Source: Desulfosporosinus fructosivorans
GTDB lineage: Bacteria > Bacillota > Desulfitobacteriia > Desulfitobacteriales > Desulfitobacteriaceae
Length of the DNA stretch: 64,000 bases
Direction: 5' to 3'
Assembly (NCBI RefSeq): GCF_004766045.1
Contig: NZ_SPQQ01000001.1
Span: 797,626-861,625, forward strand
Of this stretch, positions 34,826 through 43,538 are shown one piece after another. The notes under the pieces were generated by a model. The model saw only the letters and a program-made list of their open reading frames with translations, searched no databases and had not been told where the DNA came from. Made by a program: the position numbers and the translations under genes. Each line of letters begins with the position of its first letter. Positions within the stretch are counted from its first letter, which is position 1.

Positions 34826-35410
34826 ATGGGCCGTAGGAGTAAAGAGGAACGCCGCAAAATATTAGGGGAAGAGCTCTCTAAACATCCGTTCTTTACAGAT
34901 GATGAACTTGCGGAAAAGTATAAAGTAAGTGTCTCGACCATTCGTTTAGATCGTGGAGAACTAGGAATTCCTGAACTACGTAAACGAACCCGGGCAGTTG
35001 CCCAGGAAGCGTACTCAACGTTACAGTCGTTAGATTACCAGGAACTGATCGGGGACTTGCTAGAACTTGTTATTGGTGAGAGAGCTTGTTCAGAGCTAGT
35101 GATTGATGAGAGTATGGTTTTGACCAAGGCTCGAGTTGCACGTGGGCATTATTTATTTGCCCAAGCTAATTCCCTGGCCATTGCCTTAGTTGATGCACCT
35201 ATGGCTTTGACTGGCAGCGTCAAGTTAAAGTTCTTACGGCCAGTTCAGTTAGGTGAGGTCGTCGTGGCTGTCGGAAAGGTTCTAAAACGAAAGCAGAACA
35301 AATATTGGGTCCAAGTATCTGTACATGTTGGTACAGAGGAAGTGCTTCAAGGAGATTGGGTACTCTTTGCATTAAATGGTTCGGATGTACGGGAAATGGA
35401 GGTGGAATAG
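34826..35410 (+). CDS. fapR: Fatty acid and phospholipid biosynthesis regulator FapR
   Basis: A 194-residue repressor. The N-terminal winged-helix region (about 1-60) has DDELAEKYKVSVSTIRLDRGELGIPELRKR, the FapR DNA-binding motif; a linker helix leads to a hot-dog domain (about 75-190) that binds malonyl-CoA. It heads the operon with plsX and the fab genes, its known targets. The ribosome site (GGTGAT) is modest. The stop overlaps the plsX GTG by one base. Confidence 0.95.
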   Translation: MGRRSKEERRKILGEELSKHPFFTDDELAEKYKVSVSTIRLDRGELGIPELRKRTRAVAQEAYSTLQSLDYQELIGDLLELVIGERACSELVIDESMVLTKARVARGHYLFAQANSLAIALVDAPMALTGSVKLKFLRPVQLGEVVVAVGKVLKRKQNKYWVQVSVHVGTEEVLQGDWVLFALNGSDVREMEVE

Positions 35411-36396
35411 TGAGAATTGCAGTGGATGCCATGGGTGGAGATTATGCCCCGGAGGAGATAATAAAAGGAACGCTGATGGCCGCTGAAAAATGGCCTAATG
35501 TGCAGCTTATCCTAGTGGGCCAACAAGAGCGGATCCTACCATTTTTCGTAGGCGCCAAACCCGCTAATATATCCCTCGTAGAAGCGTCTGAAGTGATAGG
35601 GATGGATGAACATCCAGCAAATGCTGTTCGCAAGAAGAAGGATGCCTCAATCGTGGTTGCGAGCCGATTGGTTAAACTTGGCGAGGCTGATGCTGTTGTG
35701 AGTGCAGGTAGCACTGGAGCACAGATGGCTGCTGCACTATTAGGTTTAGGACGTATCAAGGGAATCGAACGACCGGCCATTGGGACAGTCCTGCCAACTG
35801 CGGAGGGAGGAAAACTTATTCTCGATGTAGGAGCTAACTTGGATGCGTCACCTGAACAACTTTGTCAGTATGCACTGATGGGTAGCATTTACGCGGAAAA
35901 AATTTTAAAAATTCCAAATCCGCGCGTTGGCTTGCTGAACATAGGAAGTGAAGAAGGGAAAGGAAACGAACTGACTCAGAAAGCGTATTCTTTGCTTAAA
36001 GTTGCTCCCCTTAATTTCATTGGGAATGTTGAGGGCCGGGATGTACCTTATGGGCGTGCTGACGTGGTCGTTTGTGAAGGGTTTGTCGGTAATGTTTTGC
36101 TTAAAACGGCTGAAGGATTAGCTGGAGTACTGTTTCAGTTGATTAAGGAGAAAATTACTTCGAATTTAATTCGCAAGTTGGGTGCTCTAGCGGTGAAACC
36201 AGGTTTAAAAGAGATCGCTCGGATGATGGACTATGCTGAGTATGGCGGAGCTCCTTTGCTGGGCGTTAATGGAATTAGTATAATTTGCCATGGGAGCTCG
36301 AAAACAAAGGCAATCTTTAATGCCATTCGAGTGGCCCAAGAATGTATTGATGTGCGTTTGATTGAACAGATCCGAGAAGGTATTCCTAAATCGTGA
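35410..36396 (+). CDS. plsX: Phosphate acyltransferase PlsX
   Basis: A 328-residue enzyme that makes acyl phosphate from acyl-ACP for PlsY. The N-terminus is MRIAVDAMGGDYAPEEI, with SAGSTGAQMAAALL and VCEGFVGNVLLKTAEG as family blocks. The GTG start at 35410 is chosen from this conserved start; AATGGAGGTGG lies upstream. It links fatty acid synthesis to phospholipid synthesis and to the FakA route encoded at 20728. Confidence 0.95.
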   Translation: MRIAVDAMGGDYAPEEIIKGTLMAAEKWPNVQLILVGQQERILPFFVGAKPANISLVEASEVIGMDEHPANAVRKKKDASIVVASRLVKLGEADAVVSAGSTGAQMAAALLGLGRIKGIERPAIGTVLPTAEGGKLILDVGANLDASPEQLCQYALMGSIYAEKILKIPNPRVGLLNIGSEEGKGNELTQKAYSLLKVAPLNFIGNVEGRDVPYGRADVVVCEGFVGNVLLKTAEGLAGVLFQLIKEKITSNLIRKLGALAVKPGLKEIARMMDYAEYGGAPLLGVNGISIICHGSSKTKAIFNAIRVAQECIDVRLIEQIREGIPKS

Positions 36397-36483
36397 GATG
36401 CGTTCAACTAAAGTTAAACATTGAGGGTATCATTCTCACTTGGAGAAGTGGCAGTCTCACTAAAGAGAAAAGAGGACATGACT

Positions 36484-37485
36484 ATGTTTAGTGTTGGAAT
36501 TGTAGGGACGGGGTCATATGTTCCTGAAAATATTGTAACCAACGTGGATTTGGAAAAAATGATGGATACTAACGACGAATGGATTACCTCACGCACAGGT
36601 ATACGGAAACGCCATTTTGCTGCTGAGGATATGCCAGTTTCAGAATTGTGTTATATAGCGGGATTGCGGGCTTTGGAGGATGCAAAGTTAGCACCTGAGG
36701 ACGTTGATCTCATCATTGTAGCGACGATTACACCTGACTATGCATTTCCGGCTACAGCCTGTCTTGTAGCAGATCGGTTAGGGGCCAAGAAAGCGGCAGC
36801 TTTTGATTTAGAAGCAGGATGTACTGGCTTTATCTATGGAGTGGTGACAGGTAGCCAGTTCGTTGCCACTGGAATGTACAAAACTGTGCTTGTCATCGGA
36901 GGCGAGACAATGAGCAAAATCCTTAACTGGGAAGATCGTGCGACGTGTATCCTCTTTGGTGATGGTGCAGGGGCAGCGGTTTTGCAGCCAGTTGAAGAGG
37001 GATATGGTTTTTTAGGTTTCGAATTAGGTTCTGACGGTTCTGGTGGCAAATTACTCAGTCAACCAGCTGGGGGGTCTATGCATCCGACAAGTTTAGAGAC
37101 CGTTCAGAAAAAGCTGCATACTCTTCAAATGGCGGGCAGCGAGGTCTACAAATTCGGAGTTCGAATTATGGGCGACGTTGTGGGGAAAGTCCTTGAGAAG
37201 GCTGGTTTAACGCATGAGGATGTGGATTTGCTGATCCCTCATCAAGCCAATATTCGAATTATAGATGCAGCAGTTAAGCGGCTGGGGATTTCCCCGAATA
37301 AAGTGGTCATTAATTTAGATAAATATGGTAATATGTCCGCCGCTTCTATTCCGGTGGCGTTAGATGAATCCTCTAAAGAAGGACGCCTTGTCGAGGGGGA
37401 TACCGTTGTTATGGTTGGATTTGGTACAGGCTTAACTTGGGGGGCTTGTGTATTGAGATGGAGGAAAGTAGGGTTAAAAGAATGA
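36484..37485 (+). CDS. fabH: 3-oxoacyl-ACP synthase III (FabH)
   Basis: A 333-residue condensing enzyme that starts type II fatty acid synthesis from acyl-CoA and malonyl-ACP. The catalytic triad is visible: Cys in AGCTGFIYG, His in IPHQANIRI and Asn in KYGNMSAAS. ATG 36484 with AGAGG 8 bp upstream is preferred to ATG 36478. It overlaps fabK by 4 bp (ATGA). In Gram-positives FabH often prefers branched primers; this cannot be judged here. Confidence 0.95.
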   Translation: MFSVGIVGTGSYVPENIVTNVDLEKMMDTNDEWITSRTGIRKRHFAAEDMPVSELCYIAGLRALEDAKLAPEDVDLIIVATITPDYAFPATACLVADRLGAKKAAAFDLEAGCTGFIYGVVTGSQFVATGMYKTVLVIGGETMSKILNWEDRATCILFGDGAGAAVLQPVEEGYGFLGFELGSDGSGGKLLSQPAGGSMHPTSLETVQKKLHTLQMAGSEVYKFGVRIMGDVVGKVLEKAGLTHEDVDLLIPHQANIRIIDAAVKRLGISPNKVVINLDKYGNMSAASIPVALDESSKEGRLVEGDTVVMVGFGTGLTWGACVLRWRKVGLKE

Positions 37486-38438
37486 TTAAAACAAGAATTT
37501 GTGACCTAATTGGGATTGAATATCCGATTTTTCAAGGTGGCATGGCGTGGGTTGCAACTGGAGAGTTAGCCGCTGCTGTTTCAGAAAGTGGTGGATTGGG
37601 TATTATTGGTTCTGGACAGGCACCTGCGGACTGGTTGCGCGCGGAAATTCGAAAAGTGAAAGCCATTACGAAAAAACCGTATGGAGTTAATGTAATGCTT
37701 ATGTCTCCGTTTGTGGACGAAGTCATGCAGGTGATTTTGGAAGAGCGTGTCCCAGTAATTACAACTGGCGCAGGGAATCCTGGAAAGTATGTGCCAATGC
37801 TGAAAGAAATCGGAACAAAGATAATCCCGGTTGTTGCCTCCGTCGCGCTGGCTAAACGTTTAGAGAAGGCAGGAGTTGATGCACTCATTGCTGAAGGGAT
37901 GGAGTCCGGGGGACATATCGGAGAAATTGGAACGTTTCCTCTAGTTCCTCAGGTGGTTGATGCTGTGAAGATTCCGGTCATTGCAGCAGGCGGTATTGCA
38001 GATGGCCGAGGCTTAATTGCTGCTTTAGCATTAGGAGCTGAAGGGGTGCAAATGGGGACTCGTTTTATGTGTGCAGAGGAATGTACTATTTCTCCGCTTA
38101 TCAAAGATAAAATTATTAAAGCTAAGGACCGTTCTACGGTTATTACCGGACGTTCAACGGGTCATCCGGTTCGTTGCTTGGATAATCACTTTACCCGTGA
38201 GGTTGATCAATATGAGCGGGAAGGCATGTCGCCTGATGAGATCTCTGAACTGGGTGTCGGTCGGTTACGTTTAGCCATGGTGGATGGAGATGTTCAGAAC
38301 GGCTCCATTATGGCCGGCCAAATTGCTGGAGCGGTTAACAGAATTGAACCTGTCGCCAATATTGTTCAGGATATTATGGAATCAGCAGAACGAGAATTTA
38401 TGCGGCTTTCGGCCCGATTCGGGGAGAGGAGGAGCTAG
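37482..38438 (+). CDS. fabK: Enoyl-ACP reductase II (FabK)
   Basis: A 318-residue FMN-dependent TIM-barrel enoyl-ACP reductase of the nitronate monooxygenase fold. FabK motifs include PIFQGGMAWVATGELAAAVS, ALIAEGMESGGHIGEIGTFPLVPQ and IAAGGIADGRG plus GVQMGTRFMC. Its place between fabH and fabD is the classic fabK site of Gram-positives lacking or supplementing FabI. ATG 37482 overlaps the fabH stop; an upstream in-frame ATG at 37458 is possible. Confidence 0.92.
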   Translation: MIKTRICDLIGIEYPIFQGGMAWVATGELAAAVSESGGLGIIGSGQAPADWLRAEIRKVKAITKKPYGVNVMLMSPFVDEVMQVILEERVPVITTGAGNPGKYVPMLKEIGTKIIPVVASVALAKRLEKAGVDALIAEGMESGGHIGEIGTFPLVPQVVDAVKIPVIAAGGIADGRGLIAALALGAEGVQMGTRFMCAEECTISPLIKDKIIKAKDRSTVITGRSTGHPVRCLDNHFTREVDQYEREGMSPDEISELGVGRLRLAMVDGDVQNGSIMAGQIAGAVNRIEPVANIVQDIMESAEREFMRLSARFGERRS

Positions 38439-38441
38439 AAC

Positions 38442-39377
38442 TTGGGTAAACTAGCCTTTATTTTCCCCGGACAAGGATCACAGTATGTCGGTATGGGAAA
38501 AGAATTATTTCTAACGCCGAGCGGGGAAAGAGTGCAGCAGTCGGCCTGCGATATTTTAGGTAGAGAATTTATAACATTGTTGTCAGAGGGGCCAGAAGAA
38601 GAACTTCAACAGACGGCTAACACTCAACCGGCGATCTTACTGGTAAGTGTTGCGGCATTCCAGCTTCTAGCCGAGGCTGGAATTGAACCGGATTATGTTG
38701 CGGGGCACAGCCTCGGCGAGTATTCGGCGCATGTAGCAGCGGGGAGTCTGGACTTGGTGGAAGCACTGCGTGTGGTTAGAAAACGCGGAGAACTAATGCA
38801 AGCGGCCGTTCCGAGTGGCGGGGGGATGGCTGCCATCCTGGGGCTCAGTAGTGAGCTGGTGGAAGCAGCCTGCCTTCGAGCAAGGGGGCAGGGCGTGGTC
38901 GCACCCGCAAATTACAACTGTCCGGGACAAGTGGTTATTTCCGGAGACGTTTTGGCAGTAGCCTATGCGAGCGAGGTCGCGAAGGAGTTGGGGGCAAAGC
39001 GTGCGATTCCGCTCGTAGTGAGTGGGCCATTTCACTCTTGTTTAATGGAAGCAGCGGGGGAAAAACTAAGGCTGGTTTTGGAGAGTGTGCCCTGGAAAAC
39101 TCCACGTTGCTCAGTTATTGCGAATATCGATGCGACGGAAGTCAACTCTCCAACACGTACGGTGAGCACGTTGGTCGAGCAAGTTAGTGGTGCTGTTCGC
39201 TGGGAGCAATCTGTTCGTCATCTTTTAGATTTAGGAGTCGATACCTTTGTCGAGTGCGGTCCTGGTAAAGTTCTGACAGGTTTAGTAAAGAAAATTGCCC
39301 CTGATGTCAATCTTCTCCGCGTAGAGGATATGGCGTCCTTGAAAAAGTCACTTGCATATTTGAAGGAGAGTCGTTAA
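38442..39377 (+). CDS. fabD: Malonyl-CoA:ACP transacylase
   Basis: A 311-residue enzyme that loads malonate onto ACP. The nucleophile motif is [11 protein letters not shown], and [12 protein letters not shown] is the N-terminal family pattern; the second His is in [10 protein letters not shown]. The TTG start at 38442 has AGAGGAGG upstream, 3 bp after fabK stops. Normal length. Confidence 0.95.
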   Translation: MGKLAFIFPGQGSQYVGMGKELFLTPSGERVQQSACDILGREFITLLSEGPEEELQQTANTQPAILLVSVAAFQLLAEAGIEPDYVAGHSLGEYSAHVAAGSLDLVEALRVVRKRGELMQAAVPSGGGMAAILGLSSELVEAACLRARGQGVVAPANYNCPGQVVISGDVLAVAYASEVAKELGAKRAIPLVVSGPFHSCLMEAAGEKLRLVLESVPWKTPRCSVIANIDATEVNSPTRTVSTLVEQVSGAVRWEQSVRHLLDLGVDTFVECGPGKVLTGLVKKIAPDVNLLRVEDMASLKKSLAYLKESR

Positions 39378-39378
39378 A

Positions 39379-40122
39379 ATGATGCTGAATGATTGCGTGG
39401 CCATAGTCACTGGAAGTGGACGGGGGATTGGACGTGCCATTGCTCTGGAGTTAGCAGAAGTGGGTGCGAAAGTTGTTGTCAATTATGCTGGACGTGTCGA
39501 TAAGGCTGAGGAAACACTCCAATTGATTCGTGATGCTGGCGGAGAATGTATAGCCGTTCAAGGGGATGTCAGCCAAACTGCTGATGTTGATCGTTTAATA
39601 AAAACTGCATTAGATCATTTTGGTAAGATTGATATTTTGGTCAACAATGCTGGAATTACAAGGGATTCTTTGTTGCTCCGTATGAAAGAGGTCGATTGGG
39701 ATGCGGTCTTAGCTACTAATCTCAAAGGTGTTTTCCTCTGTACTAAAGCGGTCAGCAAAGGAATGCTTAAACAACGATCAGGTGTTATAGTCAATATTTC
39801 GTCCGTCGTAGGTCTTTCGGGTAATGCTGGACAAGCTAATTATGCGGCAGCAAAAGCTGGTATTATCGGTTTTTCTAAATCCATTGCTAAGGAGTTTGCA
39901 TCGCGGGGAATTCGGGTTAATGTTGTTGCTCCAGGTTATATTTCGACAGATATGACGGAAACATTAGGAGAAGCAATGCACTCGGAAGTTTTGCGTGCAA
40001 TCCCACTCGGTCGGCTAGGAGAGCCCGAGGACGTTGCGAAAGTGGTTCGATTCCTTGTGTCCCCGGAGGCAGCTTATATAACAGGACAGACATTGAGTGT
40101 TGACGGGGGTATGGAAATATAG
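39379..40122 (+). CDS. fabG: 3-oxoacyl-ACP reductase
   Basis: A 247-residue NADPH-dependent short-chain dehydrogenase. Cofactor motif [14 protein letters not shown], catalytic Ser (NISSVVG) and YAAAKAG (Tyr and Lys) are present; it ends [13 protein letters not shown], as FabG does. The ATG begins one base after the fabD stop with AAGGAGAG upstream. Confidence 0.96.
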   Translation: MMLNDCVAIVTGSGRGIGRAIALELAEVGAKVVVNYAGRVDKAEETLQLIRDAGGECIAVQGDVSQTADVDRLIKTALDHFGKIDILVNNAGITRDSLLLRMKEVDWDAVLATNLKGVFLCTKAVSKGMLKQRSGVIVNISSVVGLSGNAGQANYAAAKAGIIGFSKSIAKEFASRGIRVNVVAPGYISTDMTETLGEAMHSEVLRAIPLGRLGEPEDVAKVVRFLVSPEAAYITGQTLSVDGGMEI

Positions 40123-40158
40123 TTTTTAGTCATCTTTGAAAGGAGGTGAAGAAGCAGC

Positions 40159-40386
40159 ATGGAAGTTTTCGAAAAAGTGAAAGCCATCGTCGTCGAACAA
40201 CTTGGGGTAGACGAAGTTAATGTTACCCAGGAGACCTCCTTTGAAGAGCTAGATGCAGATTCTTTGGATATTGTAGAACTAATTATGGCTCTAGAAGAGG
40301 CATTCGATTTGGATATTCCAGATGAGGAAGCCGAAAAAATTCGGACAGTCGGAGATGCCGTTAGCTACATTCAGGGAAACAAATAA
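40159..40386 (+). CDS. acpP: Acyl carrier protein
   Basis: A 75-residue acidic four-helix carrier. The phosphopantetheine site is Ser in [25 protein letters not shown] is a very strong ribosome site, fitting high expression. A hairpin directly after it may partly end the operon. Confidence 0.97.
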   Translation: MEVFEKVKAIVVEQLGVDEVNVTQETSFEELDADSLDIVELIMALEEAFDLDIPDEEAEKIRTVGDAVSYIQGNK

Positions 40387-40392
40387 CCTAAA

Positions 40393-40425
40393 AAAGTCCC
40401 GTACTCAGTTGCGGGACTTTCTTTC
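40393..40425 (+). terminator. Hairpin after acpP
   Basis: AAAGTCCCG (40393-40401) pairs with CGGGACTTT (40412-40420), followed by CTTTC. Weak T tract, so probably partial termination that lowers expression of the downstream genes relative to acpP. Confidence 0.65.
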
Positions 40426-40537
40426 AAGAGATGGTCTCTCTCCCCTGAGTATAGTTGGAGAGAGTTCAGATAGATATCTAGAGGATTGTAACTCATACCT
40501 GACGATAATAGGTAGAACTCTGACAGGAGGAACAACT

Positions 40538-41497
40538 GTGAAAATACCCGAACTTCGTATTGCTAATTTAGTGGCCAAAATTCCTGTTATTCAAGGAGGG
40601 ATGGCTGTTAGGATATCCATGGCCCCTCTCGCCGCAGCTGTTGCGGAAGAGGGAGGCATTGGAATAATTGCAGGCAGTGGTTTGTCTGTGGAGGAACTGA
40701 TCTCGGAAATTCGCGAAGCGCGTCGACTAACCAAAGGCATAATCGGGGTAAATATTATGTTTGCTGTCAATGAATTCGCTCAGTTGGTTCACGCTGCGTT
40801 TGATGAGAAAATTGACCTTCTAATTTCAGGAGCTGGCTTTTCAAGGGATATGTTCACCTGGGGAAAAGAAAAGAACGTTCCGGTTGTACCTATTGTTTCA
40901 TCAGCTAAACTTGCTAGATTATCTGAGAAGCTTGGAGCAGCCGCTGTGGTTGTGGAAGGGTTAGAGGCTGGTGGTCATCTTGGGACAGATCGTTCTATAC
41001 ACGAGATCCTACCAGAAGTAATAGAAGCAGTCAGTATCCCGGTCATAGGTGCGGGAGGTTTCGTTAATGGAGAAGACGTTGCTAGGACACTGAAACTTGG
41101 CGCAGATGGGGTACAAATGGGAACTCGGTTTGCACTAAGCGAAGAGAGCGGTGCGGCTCTCGCTTGGAAAATGGAAATGTTAAAGGCTACTGAAGAGGAC
41201 ATCGTTATGGTTCATAGTCCAGTTGGGTTACCTGGGCGGGGAATTAGGAATCCCTTTACCCAGGCGCTTGAGGACAAGGTCGACGTCAGACCAACGGAAT
41301 GTAACCATTGTCTCAAACGGTGTGAGAGAAACTTTTGTATAATGAGTCGCTTAATTAAGGCCCAACAGGGCGATGTCGGAGAGGGTCTTATATTTTCAGG
41401 GGCAAATGTTCATAAGATTAAAGAGATATTGTCTGTGCATGAAATTTTTAAGGATATAAAAAACGGTATACTCAGCTTAAAGGAGGAAGAGTGTTGA
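40538..41497 (+). CDS. FabK/nitronate monooxygenase-like FMN oxidoreductase with cysteine-rich tail
   Basis: A 319-residue FMN TIM-barrel protein, a paralogue of FabK (IPVIQGGMAVRISMAPLAAAVAEEGG; VVVEGLEAGGHLG; GVQMGTRFAL). It differs by a C-terminal segment CNHCLKRCERNFCIM with four closely spaced Cys that could bind an Fe-S cluster or zinc. The GTG start has AGGAGG 7 bp upstream, after a 151-bp gap behind acpP. Enoyl reductase, nitronate oxidase or another flavin activity are all possible; position inside the fab cluster favours a lipid role. Confidence 0.8.
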   Translation: MKIPELRIANLVAKIPVIQGGMAVRISMAPLAAAVAEEGGIGIIAGSGLSVEELISEIREARRLTKGIIGVNIMFAVNEFAQLVHAAFDEKIDLLISGAGFSRDMFTWGKEKNVPVVPIVSSAKLARLSEKLGAAAVVVEGLEAGGHLGTDRSIHEILPEVIEAVSIPVIGAGGFVNGEDVARTLKLGADGVQMGTRFALSEESGAALAWKMEMLKATEEDIVMVHSPVGLPGRGIRNPFTQALEDKVDVRPTECNHCLKRCERNFCIMSRLIKAQQGDVGEGLIFSGANVHKIKEILSVHEIFKDIKNGILSLKEEEC

Positions 41498-42732
41498 AAC
41501 ACCGAGCAGTGATTACGGGAATGGGTGTTATCTCTCCCGTAGGAAACCATCTTGATGAATTTTGGGATAATTTGATCGCGGGGAAGTCTGGAGTTGGACT
41601 GTTAACCCGTTTTGATACATCAGATTTGCCGACTAAGGTTGCAGCAGAGGTCAAAAACTTCGAACCAACGGAATGGATTAGCAAAAAAGAAAGTCGCCAC
41701 ATGGACCGCTTTGCTCAATTTGCCATCGCAGCAGCGAAGTTGGCGGTGCAAGACTCTGGGTTGGATTTCGAGAAAGTAGACATGGAACGTGCCGGTACTG
41801 TTATGGGATGTGGAATTGGTGGCGTTATAACGTTTGAAGAACAAAAAGAAGTGCTCATGAAAAAGGGGAGCGGTCGGATTACTCCATTTTTTGTCCCAAT
41901 GCTGATTAGTAACATGGCAGCTGGACATATATCCATTGAGTTTGGATTGCTGGGATCTAGTATGACGATTGTTACTGCCTGTGCTTCGGCCACCAACGCT
42001 ATTGGGGAAGCGTTACGGATTATTCAACGTGGAGAAGCAGATGTCGTGCTTTGCGGAGGGACTGAGGCGCCGATAACAAGTTTGGCTTTTGCTGGCTTTT
42101 GCGCAGCTAAGACGATGTCCACTGAGAAGGAAAATCCAGAGCAAGCCAGCCGACCTTTTGATAAACGACGAAGTGGCTTTGTCATGGGCGAAGGGGCAGG
42201 GGTTTTGGTTTTAGAATCCGCTGAACACGCAAAGGCTCGTGGTGCCCACATTTATGCCGAACTGGCGGGCTATGGTAGCACATCGGATGCCTATCATATT
42301 ACGAGCCCGGCACCTGGCGGTGCTGGTGCAGTCCGTGCAATGCGCTTAGCTTTAAAGGATGCAGGGGTAAGTGGCGAGGATGTTAGCTATATCAATGCGC
42401 ATGGAACTAGCACAGGTCCTAACGATGCCGCGGAAACAGCTGCCATAAAAACTGTGTTTGAAGATCATGCGTCGAAGCTGGCGATTAGTTCTACTAAATC
42501 AATGACCGGGCATTTAATGGGAGCTGCGGGAGCCATTGAAGCGATTATTTGTGCGCTTAGCATTGAGCGAGGAATGATCCCGCCGACGACAAATTATGGT
42601 GAGCCGGACCCAGAATGCGATCTCGATTATGTCCCTAATCTAGCACGCAAAAAAGTCGTGAATGTGGCTCTGTCCAATTCCTTAGGTTTTGGAGGGCATA
42701 ATGCTACCATCATATTGAAAAAATTTGACTAA
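41494..42732 (+). CDS. fabF: 3-oxoacyl-ACP synthase II (FabF)
   Basis: A 412-residue condensing enzyme for chain elongation. The catalytic Cys is in VTACASATNAIG; His residues in NAHGTSTG and TKSMTGHLMGAAG complete the triad. TTG 41494 (AGGAGG 7 bp upstream, overlapping the previous stop as TTGA) fits best; GTG 41491 is too near the ribosome site. fabZ and acc genes are not in the cluster. Confidence 0.95.
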   Translation: MKHRAVITGMGVISPVGNHLDEFWDNLIAGKSGVGLLTRFDTSDLPTKVAAEVKNFEPTEWISKKESRHMDRFAQFAIAAAKLAVQDSGLDFEKVDMERAGTVMGCGIGGVITFEEQKEVLMKKGSGRITPFFVPMLISNMAAGHISIEFGLLGSSMTIVTACASATNAIGEALRIIQRGEADVVLCGGTEAPITSLAFAGFCAAKTMSTEKENPEQASRPFDKRRSGFVMGEGAGVLVLESAEHAKARGAHIYAELAGYGSTSDAYHITSPAPGGAGAVRAMRLALKDAGVSGEDVSYINAHGTSTGPNDAAETAAIKTVFEDHASKLAISSTKSMTGHLMGAAGAIEAIICALSIERGMIPPTTNYGEPDPECDLDYVPNLARKKVVNVALSNSLGFGGHNATIILKKFD

Positions 42733-42752
42733 AGGTAAGGAGATCTAAACTA

Positions 42753-43538
42753 ATGGTCGAAAAGAGCCCTAAGGTGAGTACGAATTACTTGAAGACAGAG
42801 GGAAGGAACGGGCGAAAGAAATATGCCTTAACTTCTCAGAAGCAAGAGCCTGGACTTAAATTGGCAAAGCGATTGGGCTTGGAGACCCCGCCTAATCGCT
42901 TGTTTAGCACGGCCTTGACCCATCCTTCGTATGTTTTTGAAAATCCACAGTTCGGCAAAGAAAATAACCAACGTCTAGAGTTTTTGGGCGATGCGATTTT
43001 GGACTTTGTTGTTGCGGAATATCTGTATCTGAGTTATCCAGATCGGCCAGAAGGGGAACTCACGAAAATGCGAGCCGCGGTTGTGAATGAAACCATACTT
43101 GCTCACAAAGCGCATGAAATTGAGTTGGGGCAAGAGCTATTACTCGGTAAAGGGGAGCAGGTATCTGGTGGTCGGGAACGTCCCTCCATCTTGGCAGATG
43201 CTTGGGAAGCCGTTATTGGAGCAATTTACTTGCAATATGGATTACAAGAGGCACGCAGGATCATTTTGGAGTTGCTCAAACCGTCTATCGACGAAGTCGC
43301 CGAAGGGAATTATGGAGACTACAAAACTGTGTTGCAGGAAAAGGCGCAACGAGAAGAAAAAGAAGTAAACTATCAGATATTAGTAGAAGAAGGACCTGAT
43401 CACAATAAATGCTTTACGGCGGGTGTCTTTCTTCAAGGGGAGTTAATGGGCAAAGGTATGGGACGTACCAAAAAAGAAGCAGAGCAACATGCCGCAAAGC
43501 AGGTTCTAGAACATTGGGGGAGGGAGAACGATGGCTAA
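42753..43538 (+). CDS. rnc: Ribonuclease III
   Basis: A 261-residue double-strand RNA endonuclease. The signature NQRLEFLGDAILDFVVAEYL carries catalytic Glu/Asp; further acidic residues are in LADAWEAVIGAIYL. The dsRNA-binding domain is at about 185-258. It has about 30 extra basic residues at the N-terminus before the normal domain; ATG with AAGGAG supports that start. The order fabF-rnc-smc is conserved in Firmicutes; rnc overlaps smc by 8 bp. Confidence 0.95.
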   Translation: MVEKSPKVSTNYLKTEGRNGRKKYALTSQKQEPGLKLAKRLGLETPPNRLFSTALTHPSYVFENPQFGKENNQRLEFLGDAILDFVVAEYLYLSYPDRPEGELTKMRAAVVNETILAHKAHEIELGQELLLGKGEQVSGGRERPSILADAWEAVIGAIYLQYGLQEARRIILELLKPSIDEVAEGNYGDYKTVLQEKAQREEKEVNYQILVEEGPDHNKCFTAGVFLQGELMGKGMGRTKKEAEQHAAKQVLEHWGRENDG

